From NCBI RefSeq assembly GCF_963675165.1, contig NC_087381.1:2604001-2668000 (forward strand): DNA of 64,000 nt. The letters are read 5' to 3'. Positions within the stretch are counted from its first letter, which is position 1; each line of letters begins with the position of its first letter. The position numbers and the translations under genes are program-made. Source of the stretch: Halichondria panicea (Eukaryota > Porifera > Demospongiae > Suberitida > Halichondriidae). This document shows, piece after piece, positions 26,709 through 34,497 of this stretch. The notes beneath the pieces are model-generated. The model saw only the letters and a program-made list of their open reading frames with translations. It was not told the origin of the DNA and made no database searches.

Positions 26709-29700
26709 GACACACAAACACACTACCGTATACCTCGCTTGCGCATGCGCACCGAGGCATAATAATTATTTTTACTGGTTCTATAATTAGAACGTTTACG
26801 GCACACTGTATACCGTAGCGTAACTGATGACATGTACAGTGTACAGTGTGATTTCTAACTGCTTATACTTTTGTATACCCCACTACTACGAGGCTCAGAC
26901 TGTTTATTGCTCAAACTGTGTTGTTGGATCACCTCTCATTGTACACATACATGTACATGTAGCACTACAGTACTGACTTGTGTTCTCCTCCTCATAGGGG
27001 CTCTACTGACGCTGTGAAGCTAGCACATCAGTGTATAACCTCCCTCACCAAAGACCCCAGCCAAGAGCTACCACAGCTCATCCGTAGGATCACTGGAACA
27101 CCACCTATTACCACAGCCGCTCAGAAACGCTATGTACCTCCGTCAAGCGATCCTAATCCAACTCTGTACCCCTACGATGAGTTACCGGGTGCTCCACCAG
27201 CTACTGGGAACGCTACAGCACATGCGTACACTTCTGTGTCTTCTCCCATCACTGTGACAGCAAGCATCAGCAACCCTGCTAGATCACTACAGAAGAAATC
27301 GAGTAGTTCTCAGATTGTGCCTAGTGGAGTCACACCCGTGGCTGGTAGCAATAAGAGTAAGGCTAATACTACAGTTATTATGGCCTCACACGAGAAGGCT
27401 GTCATTGACACAAAGCCCACGTTTGTTACGAACGTTGTACCAACATCTCGTGCCTCGGTTATCGGCACTACAATGTCTGCTCAAGGTCTACCCTCAGGTC
27501 CTGCTCCTGTACTAGCGAGGAGCTCTTCAGCTGGGAGTACCGTACAGCCAGCCACTTCTGGTGCTGTACGTAAGCTCTTTGTTACATCCACTCAACCTGT
27601 GAAGCCACCACCAGCATCGAGGGCTCCATTTTCAAACAGCTCCAAGACGATTCTATCTCGTTCAAATTCAAAACCTATCATAACTCAAGATACTAGTACT
27701 GTCGTGAAATCTAGCAGCACTGAGTCAAATTGTAAACCTACTAACAATACGTATCCTCAACAAGTCCCTGTTAGTACAGCTAGCAAGACCATGTCCTACT
27801 CTCGAATTATAGCCCCTCAAGAAAGCATCAGAGGTCAGCCTAATGAAGTGATTGAACAGCCAGTCCAACAGATCATGAAATCACCCACCTTCTTTCAAGA
27901 AGCTGCCACACAGATCTCAAAACCAAAGAAAATCTCGACGTATTCGGATGCAGTTGGAAAGAAGTACCAATCAGCCATGGCTAGTGGAGTGAGCTGCAAT
28001 AACTTTGGTAACGAGAACGCTCGCATGATGGGATCAACTGGAAGTGTGTATCCACCATCTTCTAGTGTTGGTGGAGTCTCTCCAGCTCAGACCCAGTCAA
28101 CTAAGATGAACCTAGCTCCTGGAACTAGGCCTGTGGGTGACAATGATAAGGTGAGTGGTGATTGTCTTGTTTACAAGAGCCAGAATTCATGTACATACTG
28201 TACTTAAGAGCTGTATGTGCACATGATATGATTTCAGAAGTGTTACGTTATTGCTTCACTGCAGCTTACTTCTTGCATTCTTATTAAAGCATACTTCATT
28301 ATACATACATGTATGTAAGCCTCCTTTCATTAACAAAAGTACATCACTCACATTTATACATTGTATATCAGTTTTTCCTTTTAAGACCCTTTACCAATCT
28401 GTCTGGTAAGGGGTCATTAAGATAGGAAATCAAATATTACATGTACCTGTCACATTACTTTTATTAATTTTTCCTCTCCTGTTTTGTAGCCTGTAACCTC
28501 CCTTGCTGACAAGCGTAATGGCAGTAACACTCGTAGTGTCCCCTGGGGTGATCTGGTGGACAAGACCTCACCAGACTATCACCAACAAGGCTTTGAGGAT
28601 GAGAACAAAGACAAGCTCTCTCCACCTTCCTCTGGCCTTGGACCTATAGGACCACCCAGCAAGTGAGTTGTACTAGTGATTTTGAATCACCATAATCCAA
28701 TATTAATTGCACGGGTTGGTCCCACAAAAATCCAATCTCTCTTGTTGTACCTGTAAATCATAATAATTATACGTGCATGTTATGTACAGTGTATCTCTAC
28801 TCCCTTAGTCACATCAGTGCTTGTTGTACAGTAAAGTATTACATTGTTATGCTGGTGTAAAACTCTGCATTTAGTACACAGTGTTTGTATAGTGTTATTT
28901 GGTTTGTCCCTCTTCTAATTTAAGCATTCTCTCTATTTCCTCCAGGTCATGCAAGCCACTGAGCACTACCCCAGTATCAGCGGTCAAGAGTGGCCCTCGT
29001 AGCTACAGCCCCAGCTCTAGCAGACCCAGTCCAGCCGGTGTGAGCGCCTCTCCTCAAAGAGCTGAGTTATCCCCGGCAGCCAAGAGCCCTCTACTGGGAC
29101 CAGCCCCTCCAGGCCTACTACCGCCGCCTGATAAAGGTCAGTGTCATGAATTATCCAACAAATTCTGAGCCACACATGATAATGATAATAGGTGTGGGGA
29201 TAGATAGTATAGTTACACCTTCATAACTCCGTTAAAAGTTGAAACCCTGTGTGATCCATACCCTACCTGTGGTCAGGTCAAAGTGTTTTCCCTTCCGTTG
29301 TTTGTAGCTACAATGTAGCATTTACAATCATACTTAATGTATCCATTTCGTGAAGTTTTCACATGTACACTGTACATGTGAATAATTATACAGGCTGTAC
29401 TAAAAAGTCATTTTCCACAGTACCCTGTACATGATTTGTACATGTGCAGTGTGTATTGTGCCACAGTCTTAGTGTAGACTGTGTGTATTATTGATGATAT
29501 CTTACTGTACAGGCTATGGCAGCTCATTTCGACCTATCCATGGAGTGGAGTACTCGTCCCAGGCTGACACTCCTGGGTCCTCGAGTAATAACAGCTTTCA
29601 GACTCTTGTACCCACCCCTGTACGAAACCAACGCCCACCACTTCTAGCCACACCCCCTGGACTATCCATGTTACAGCAAGGTAAGCACAGGGGGGTTTTG

Positions 29701-32700
29701 TATGGACAGGAGTACCTTTAGTTCGATTTCTCATTCGTACTTTTCTTCAAGTTATACACGTTTTTTGACTTTTAAACAGATGTGGCCTTCTTTGTTAAGG
29801 GGTTGTTTGCACACAAACTGTTCATTTAGAATCGGTGCTGACAACCTTTGTGGTACAATATACAATATAGTTCGCCCTTCTTTAATGGTGACCATTGAGG
29901 AGTCTTCTACTCTATAGTGCTTGTCATAATAATTATTCCTAAAGAGAGTGTGTATTGCGATGTAGTCTGAGTACATTGTACATGTATTATTGAGGTCCCG
30001 CTAATCTAATAATCCAGTGTATCGTCCCTTCACAGGTGTTCGCCCTGGTTCAATCACACCCTTAGCATCACCAGACAAGATCTCTCCAAATAAGAGTCCT
30101 CCTCACCCATCCATGAACAAGGGCTTCAATCCAAATGCTCCTTCGTTTGTCCCCATGGCTCTTCAGCCAGGCCCAAGACCATCTGTGGTACGTTGGTTCT
30201 CTTCAGAGTGTATTATTTTGAATACACATACAGTGTACAATGTACATGTACATACATTTTTGTATCTCTAAATTGTTACATGTACACTCCGCATGTTGTT
30301 TAATTTTGAATATCCCCTTGGCAAACCTACATGTACATGTACCAGGAGCACATTAACAACTACATCTCATTTTGTGTGCTCTCTATTCACTTATACAGGT
30401 AACGACCAGTTCTATCCTAGGGGCTCCCCCTACTGTCAAGTACCATAGTTTTGGTCCACCCACTGCCGTTGCTGGGGGCAACTCGATCCTCGGTGCCCCT
30501 CAAATGCCTCCAATGTACGGTAACGCAAACACGCAGCCTAGAATGGTCTCACCCGTGCCGTCAATTTTCCCTAATCAACCCCCACCCCCTAATGTGATTC
30601 AAGCCCCTGGGCCCCCTCAAGGAACCCAACAACAACCACAGCCTGCTGGGGGGCAAACGTCAATTTTAGGACAGCCTCCCCCGATATTTGGGGGGACTAT
30701 GTTACCTCAAGGATTTTCACCAGCATTACAAAATCAGCCTCCAAGTGGTATTTTCGGTGGACCTCAAATTGAAAACAACCAAGCTCCACCCCAATCTCTA
30801 CAGCACCCTCCTCCTCCGTTTGGCATTAATTTGATACCATTTCAGGTCAATGGTCAACAACAACCATCTCAGAATTTCGTCGGAGTTCAGCCAACACAGG
30901 TTTTAGTTTCGACCCCTCTCGCTGACGGATTCCAAGTTCAATCTGACGCACAGCAAGTTGGTCATGCAGTGATTGTATCAGCCAACAACATGGACTTCTC
31001 TGCCAAAATGGTAGGCTCTGCGATGTATCCGAATAAATCTGGCGAAGCAGTCATCGATCTTCGTCAAATGTCAGCCAACACTGGACTCAGTATTGGTGTT
31101 CCCGGGCCTGTGTTGTTTTCGGCCACCACACACTCTCCCAATCTCCCCATTACGTCCCCTGGTGTGTCAGGAGTGAGAACCAACGATTCTCTGTTCAACT
31201 TGAGCATGGACAGTTTCTCTGGCCTCTACCCAAACACTCAGACAGTGTCTGTGGTAAAGGACCCCAAAGCAGCAGTGGACGCTCTCTACGCCAAGGGCTC
31301 TAAAAGTAAGTGAATATTTCTGTTTCTTTGTAGATACCCAAATTCATTATTGTATGGCTGCATGTCTCTTGTACGTGTACAGCTAGTGCATGTAACACAC
31401 ATTTACGGTACTCAGTGTTAAAAAATGTTTGTTCTTCCTACCCAAACAAGTTGTGAGTAATGTTACACATGTATAAGCTGTACTGGTAGAAATCATCGGG
31501 AGTTGTTCAGGCGTATTTTCACTTTTCATTGTGTTCCTGCAGTGGCCATGTCAGGGGAGGGTGTGATGGCTGATGGTCTGCTACCCATTGGTACTGAGCG
31601 TGCCCAGAAGAGCTCTGCCATGCCCTCATTCACTGTGCTAACTCCAGGTGTGTACACTGCGATATTTTTTTGTAGTACAGTGCACACACACCAGCCCATG
31701 CATGTACGTATTATACATGTAGATTAGTGCTGTGTAAAGTTGACTAGTACATATATGTACAATGTATGTACTTTAGTCTTGGTGTTATGCTCTAACACCA
31801 CCGTCTATATGATTATAGAATAGTGCTGGGTAAATATTGTGTTGAACTTTTGTCCTTTGTTGATTGTACAGGTATTCTGCCATCCAATGTTTGGAGTTAC
31901 TCAGGAAGTACTGGTACGTTAGCTACATGTGTCATCAGTATACGTGTACTGTACATACGATTATACATACATGTACGTGCCCATGCACATACTAATGTAG
32001 CATTTTGTGTAGCCTACGTACAGAGAGTAACTGTACAAGGCAATTTTCTTCCAAATTTTGTTTTTACCCCCAATGTCTCCTTCTCTCTACCCCCAGAAGA
32101 CAGTGACTGGTCCAAGGTGGGGCCGGTGGAGACCAGTTGGCCTAGCCTGCCTGACTCCACACTCAGCCCTCATGACACCCTCGAGTCTGTGCTGGGCAGA
32201 CTGGGCCTGCTTGACTACTATCATCTGTTACAGGTGATTAGACACAGTACTTGAATGAGCACTTCACAGTACAGTACAGTACAGTACAGTACAGTACAGT
32301 ACAGACATGTAATTGTATGATGTGCTATTAGTGACTGAAGCAATTAATCCCATATACATCCGGTCCAGTAATTGCACGTTGTCATTGCACTCGTGCTATT
32401 AATCCCATATTAACCAATTGTTCACATGTATGCTTATAGCTATTAATCATGTACAGTTTATAAAATCTTAGCTAGCTCACAGTTTTATATTTTACAGCGT
32501 AATGAAATTGATCTGAACGCCCTCATGCTAATGAGTGAACAGGACTTTGCTGAAATTGGACTACCTCCTGTAAGTTCCTAAAATTGCATATAGTGTGCAT
32601 AATTATACATGTACATGTACATGGATGTGTACGTAGTTTACAACGTTGTAAACGTCATGTAATTCCCTTGTGTGTAGAAGCTGTGTTATTAGAGTCTATT

Positions 32701-32879
32701 CCTTGCAGGGCCCGAGACAAACCCTTCTCCTCGGTATAGGTCGTGTCCCTACCCTCAACAGCCTGGACAGGCCAGTGTCTAAAGGCAACTCTGATGGTGG
32801 TGGTGTAGGCTCACCTCCCATCACTCACGACCAAGGCCCACCCTCCAACACACTCGGGCCTGCCTCTGCTTCTCAATAA
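4685..32879 (+). CDS. ANKHD1: MASK: multiple ankyrin repeats single KH domain protein (ANKHD1/ANKRD17 orthologue), complete
   Basis: Cytoplasmic/nuclear ankyrin-KH scaffold; in flies and mammals MASK is a Yorkie/YAP cofactor and acts in receptor tyrosine kinase and JAK/STAT signalling (family knowledge). I join 36 exons: 4685-4977, 5555-6069, 7012-7140, 7568-7810, 8291-8419, 8844-8950, 9346-9467, 9872-10041, 10563-10762, 11268-11483, 11838-12047, 12296-13402, 20652-20775, 21073-21192, 21520-21734, 22066-22208, 22562-22667, 23081-23426, 23603-23703, 24001-24096, 24365-24481, 24649-24734, 24879-24952, 25131-25602, 25849-25998, 26998-28150, 28490-28662, 28946-29136, 29513-29680, 30036-30187, 30399-31305, 31543-31647, 31872-31913, 32097-32233, 32498-32569, 32709-32879. 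All phases agree, giving about 2953 residues (human about 2550-2600). N-terminal ARTFQDPEILRKLTNSVSTA matches the family; then come the ankyrin blocks, a Lys/Arg/Glu-rich helix (about 1565-1631), KH (about 1810-1880), long Ser/Pro/Gln-rich linkers and a SAM-like end. Intron 12 (13403-20651) contains three other genes. Confidence 0.95.
5124..5236 (+). other. Candidate alternative first exon of MASK
   Basis: Inside MASK intron 1 is a 37-codon open stretch starting ATG and reading MGNKIRKPKSKHDSSDDDPD, then Ser/Asp-rich residues, up to a possible donor GG|GTACGG at 5236/5237. It ends in phase 2, the phase that exon 2 (5555) needs, so splicing would give ...DLSG-VSTALDE in frame. The acidic Ser/Asp character resembles the N-terminal acidic part of vertebrate MASK proteins. 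Without splicing it stops after five more codons (stop TAG). A non-coding intron stretch that is open by chance remains possible. Confidence 0.35.
8990..9188. repeat. Duplicated 3'-splice-site tract and hairpin in MASK intron 6
   Basis: Bases about 8992-9032 repeat the polypyrimidine tract before exon 6 (about 8790-8838, containing GTACATTTATAGTACATGAC), but without the terminal AG. Just downstream, 9139-9188 forms a hairpin whose outer arm is CTATAGACAGGAG, with few mismatches. Neither is coding. Confidence 0.6.
10267..10400. repeat. 31-bp tandem repeat, four copies, in MASK intron 8
   Basis: Four nearly identical 31-bp units containing GCACAGTGTAGCTTACTGCT run from 10267 to about 10390, followed by a partial unit. 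One unit has a T-to-C change. This is an intronic minisatellite with no evident function. Confidence 0.85.
14029..14036 (+). promoter_or_regulatory. TATA box of nested gene 1
   Basis: TATAAATA lies 88 bp before the ATG at 14117, in a block of about 170 bp (CGTACACAGAGGCTCAGAGT...GCATGGCC) that is nearly identical ahead of all three nested genes. Conservation to the start codon argues that each gene has its own promoter and does not depend on MASK transcription. Confidence 0.75.
14117..14575 (+). CDS. Nested small secreted six-cysteine protein, copy 1
   Basis: Single-exon gene of 152 codons. Residues 1-20 (MNKLILISALLVATLSAVYA) form a textbook signal peptide ending at A-S-P. The mature part has a helical, charged segment (SSQERLLSLLENARQEQADE), a Lys-rich stretch, an acidic Glu/Pro linker (VEEAPEEVPEEPV) and a C-terminal helical part ending QLCGVPEPV. 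Six cysteines (ERIC, YNIC, GRC, KHC, TLC, QLC) suggest disulfides outside the cell. No known family recognised. It stops TAA at 14573-14575, but the frame stays open for seven acidic/Tyr codons to TAG at 14597, matching the longer tails of copies 2 and 3. It is also the most diverged copy in its middle part. Confidence 0.85.
   Translation: MNKLILISALLVATLSAVYASPYSSQERLLSLLENARQEQADEQDEIARIVLKNKGKKQLKKIRRQQIERICAHATLVYNICSDDVEEAPEEVPEEPVMVQGRCKKHCNLKQKIREGEIMEAALNMFVNDAEPTLCVYHEAIQQLCGVPEPV
16188..16195 (+). promoter_or_regulatory. TATA box of nested gene 2
   Basis: TATAAATA 101 bp before the ATG at 16289, in the same conserved promoter block as the other two copies. Confidence 0.75.
16289..16804 (+). 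CDS. Nested small secreted six-cysteine protein, copy 2
   Basis: Single-exon gene of 171 codons with the same signal peptide as copy 1 and an almost identical first 45 residues. It then reads ALARTAWWGNKTTPKEKDC, a Lys/Glu-rich helix, QICTHSTFVYHICSGYVEE, VPEEPVTVQRRRC and ends VQQLCGVPEPVEGDEDQDY. Six cysteines follow a six-residue pattern shared with copy 3 (DC/NC, QIC, HIC/DIC, RC/HC, SIC, QLC). The product is probably a small disulfide-stabilised secreted protein with an acidic tail; function unknown. It shares upstream and downstream flanks with copy 3 more closely than with copy 1, so copies 2 and 3 look like the younger pair. Confidence 0.87.
   Translation: MNKLILISALLVATLSAVYASPYSSQERLLSLLENARQEQADKQEEIGALARTAWWGNKTTPKEKDCKSVRIRLEKEKDQLKVQICTHSTFVYHICSGYVEEVPEEPVTVQRRRCKGLASLRDTIRGHKDINSALEMFVSDSQPSICAYLETVQQLCGVPEPVEGDEDQDY
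18630..18637 (+). promoter_or_regulatory. TATA box of nested gene 3
   Basis: TATAAATA 95 bp before the ATG at 18725; the surrounding GCTCAGAG...GCATGGCCTG block is shared with copies 1 and 2. Confidence 0.75.
18725..19240 (+). CDS. Nested small secreted six-cysteine protein, copy 3
   Basis: Single-exon gene of 171 codons: signal peptide (1-20), conserved SSQERLLSLLENARQEQADE segment, then AVARTAWWKPKPKPPPTKNC (a Lys-Pro run replacing the GNKTTPKEK of copy 2), the QICTYSTFVYDICSGYVEE core and the tail QLCGVPELMEGDEDQDY. The six cysteines align with copy 2. Differences cluster in the WW-to-first-Cys loop and around the fourth Cys (GHCKNYAGLRNTI versus RRCKGLASLRDTI), while signal peptide and flanks are nearly unchanged. 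This suggests the mature loops evolve fastest, although a formal test is needed. No known family recognised. Confidence 0.87.
   Translation: MNKLILISALLVATLSAVYASPYSSQERLLSLLENARQEQADEQEEIGAVARTAWWKPKPKPPPTKNCKSVRRGLEKEKDQLKVQICTYSTFVYDICSGYVEEVPEEPVTVQGHCKNYAGLRNTILEYKGINSALEMFVSDSQPSICAHLEAVQQLCGVPELMEGDEDQDY
19765..20441. mobile_element. 677-bp foldback DNA transposon with 7-bp target duplication
   Basis: It begins CCAGAGGAGGGAGGACACGA and ends with the inverse complement; the inverted arms extend about 115 bp (including TTAGCTAATAATTAGCTAAT and ATAACCTCTACATATTG). ATTTAGT stands directly on both sides (19758-19764 and 20442-20448). The paralogous unit at about 17876 has an uninterrupted ATTTAGTCAGTTGGGAG, which is the empty site. 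The interior carries short repeats around AAGCACTC/AGATCCTT and no long ORF, so it is non-autonomous. It inserted after the tandem duplication that made this unit. Confidence 0.85.
21073..24096 (+). other. MASK ankyrin block 2 (10 repeats), exons 14-20
   Basis: Ten ankyrin repeats run from SNHDTALTLAAAGGHDELVE to KRGHLKVVKYLVEHVTQFPS, roughly residues 1215-1560. Family landmarks include IEHRDKKGCTSLILAASAGH, IEAQSDRTKDTALSLACTGG, GSKLGISPLMLAAMNGH, IETNRNTALTLACFQGRHE, VEHRAKTGLTPLMEAASGGY and DNRKITSLMIAFKRGH, each in the same order as vertebrate MASK. The following exons (24365-24734) encode the conserved CMEVIIDAKERQAAEANKNA helix and a Lys/Arg-rich coiled segment. Confidence 0.93.
22228..22382. 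mobile_element. MITE with CCGTAAGCGTTCTAATTATAG termini (family B), intact copy
   Basis: A 155-bp element in MASK intron 16. Its left end CCGTAAGCGTTCTAATTATA is mirrored at the right end by TATAATTAGAACGATTACGG. The inside carries AGGACGCCCTCTTTTATAA and an AT-rich middle. The second copy at 26101-26801 has the same ends, which defines the family. Confidence 0.85.
25849..27080 (+). other. MASK KH domain, exons 25-26, with atypical GXXG loop
   Basis: KH domains bind single-stranded RNA or DNA through an I-G-X-X-G loop. Here exon 24 ends with the family motif EEGWKEVGRR, and exon 25 reads TKKISIPLSVFGQIVGKSSA, then NLNAIKQGTNTAIEIDKV and SLTIR, continuing in exon 26 with GSTDAVKLAHQCITSLTKDP. 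Position and flanks match the single KH of MASK. The loop is GKSS (residues about 1830-1833, bases 25895-25906), whereas the family usually has a Gly at the fourth place. The fold is recognisable; nucleic-acid binding may be weakened. Confidence 0.88.
26101..26801. mobile_element. Family B MITE interrupted by a nested element (26212-26760)
   Basis: Left part 26101-26211 (ACCGTAAGCGTTCCAATTAT...TTTCTAGAAAAA) and right part 26761-26801 (AATAATTATTTTTACTGG...AACGTTTACGG) together match the 155-bp copy at 22228-22382. The 549 bp between them carry short inverted ends (ATGCCTCGGTG near 26234 and CACCGAGGCA at the right), a (CA)n microsatellite at about 26669-26704 and AGTTAGCTCTG-type sequence. 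An inverted relative is at 38330-38760 and a fragment near 52450-52540. This is a nested insertion: family D element into family B element, in MASK intron 25. Confidence 0.8.
32097..32879 (+). other. C-terminal SAM-like domain of MASK, exons 34-36
   Basis: The last three exons encode DTLESVLGRLGLLDYYHLLQ, RNEIDLNALMLMSEQDFAEI and GLPPGPRQTLLLGIGRV (residues about 2854-2910). This is a SAM pattern: an L..LGL..Y...F/L core, N/EIDL..L..L.E.D..E.G and G.R..LL..I. It resembles the SAM of BICC1/ANKS-type proteins, where SAM domains polymerise or bind partners. Exons 34-36 are in frame with the rest of MASK and end at a TAA at 32877, after a Ser/Pro/Gly-rich tail. Vertebrate and fly MASK, as I know them, carry no annotated SAM here. 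Confidence 0.78.
32266..32304. repeat. (ACAGT)n microsatellite
   Basis: About eight perfect ACAGT units just after the donor of MASK exon 34. Confidence 0.95.
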
Positions 32880-34497
32880 CAGGTGAGAAAATTCAAACAT
32901 AGATGTGAGGTGCGGTCATGTGACATCGTACAGCAGTCCCTATGTACACAGGATTGCATGACCATGCATGATAACTTTTGTGTAGATGTCCTCTAATATG
33001 ATAGTTGTCAGTCAGCTGCATGTTCAATGTACAGTGCAGTACGTCTTGAATTGTCTGGTATAGCGTGTACTATTCTCGTACGCCACTGTAACATGTTATG
33101 TAAAGGCCAGGTTCACACCATAGACACGTGCATGGATTGTAGGAGAGTTGAAAAATTCCGCATGTACATGTTGGTTTTTACCACTTTTCTTTGTATGGGT
33201 TTGTTTTCAAACTGTCAGTGTACGCAATGATTGACTGTGGTCTTGTTCTTGTCTTGCAGGATGTATGGATTGGACGTACGTACAGTACTGTATACCAATA
33301 GAAACTTAATGCTGAACGGAATTGATTGTCGATTGTGTACAACTGAATCGATCCAACTTCTGAACAATCCATTATTGAGATTGCTATGTTTATTATTGAT
33401 TAGTGTATAGTCTATGCATCACTATTTGAGGTGTACGATTCATGCTGTGTGTCCTTATGGCTTGTGAATGTAGCACTTTACCTCTATTGTTATTGTATTG
33501 TATTGTGAATACTTTCTTCTCTTGAAACTTCTGATAATTATATGACTTAATCAACTGTGTGCATGAACCGTATAGCACTTAATTTTTACCCGCTGTTTTA
33601 ATTAGGTATAGCAATTCTCCACGTAAATTAAGTCCATGAAATACTTAGCTAACGGAAAAGACGCAATGTCATTTGACCAAAAATGAATATAGCATGCATG
33701 TCAACAGAATGTTTTTAGAGGCACTTCCACGAAAAGTTTGCACTATATAATAGTTAGACACTGTTTTGGAGGTGTCCATGTGATTTAGAAGCCCTCAGCC
33801 ACTTTAGTACCCTCGCTATGCTCGGAATACTAATCAGTGCCTTTGGGCTTCTAAATCCCATGCATAGACACCTCCAAAACAGTGTCTAGATATTAGTGCA
33901 CATGCGCAAATCGCTTGACTACAATACAATTACTTGACAACGGAATACTAGGTTAGACACTATTATGTAGCTGACTTTGATCACATCTCTGTATGACAAT
34001 ATAATTATTACGCATGCATGTACAATTAATGTAGCTACGTAGGTAAACAAACAGACATACAATTGCAAATTATAAACCAACTTTAATTGGTTTGCTATAA
34101 GGATTAATTTTATGGCAATGTAAACCACTGCGCCCATGCCATTGGATAAATCCCTAGAACCAGTATTACACAATGTTGTATAACTATAACTTGATTCTTT
34201 CAGACTCATAAAAATTTTATCGTTAATGCATTTTGGAGTCTCGTGGTGTTCCAACAGTGAAAAAATAATAATGAAAAGTGGTACATGTATAAGACAAACG
34301 ATAAATGAGGATAAGAATCAAGTACTATATATATATATACATGACATTGTATACATGCATGACTTATTTAGCGTTCCAACAGACTCAGTGAAAATAATAA
34401 TGAAAAGTGGTAACGCAAACGATAAATATGAGAATCAAGTACACTACATGACATTGCATAATACTTGTACTGGGTGGCATAATTATAAGGTTTTTGA
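32880..34497. other. Intergenic region between convergent MASK and ankyrin genes
   Basis: The two genes converge here, so it holds both 3' UTRs. A possible 3'-UTR donor follows the MASK stop (AACAG|GTGAGA at 32884). A hairpin MITE lies at 33752-33890 and a degraded family C-like tract at about 33568-33660. An imperfect tandem duplication occurs at 34243-34355 and 34371-34470 (shared AATAATAATGAAAAGTGGTA). I see no further gene. Confidence 0.6.
33752..33890. mobile_element. Hairpin MITE with GACACTGTTT termini (family A)
   Basis: Inverted arms AGACACTGTTTTGGAGGTGTC at 33755 and GACACCTCCAAAACAGTGTCT ending near 33888, with inner arms ATTTAGAAGCCC / GGGCTTCTAAAT. Relatives at 52862-52996 and 53818-53954 form part of the large foldback element there. 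Confidence 0.8.
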
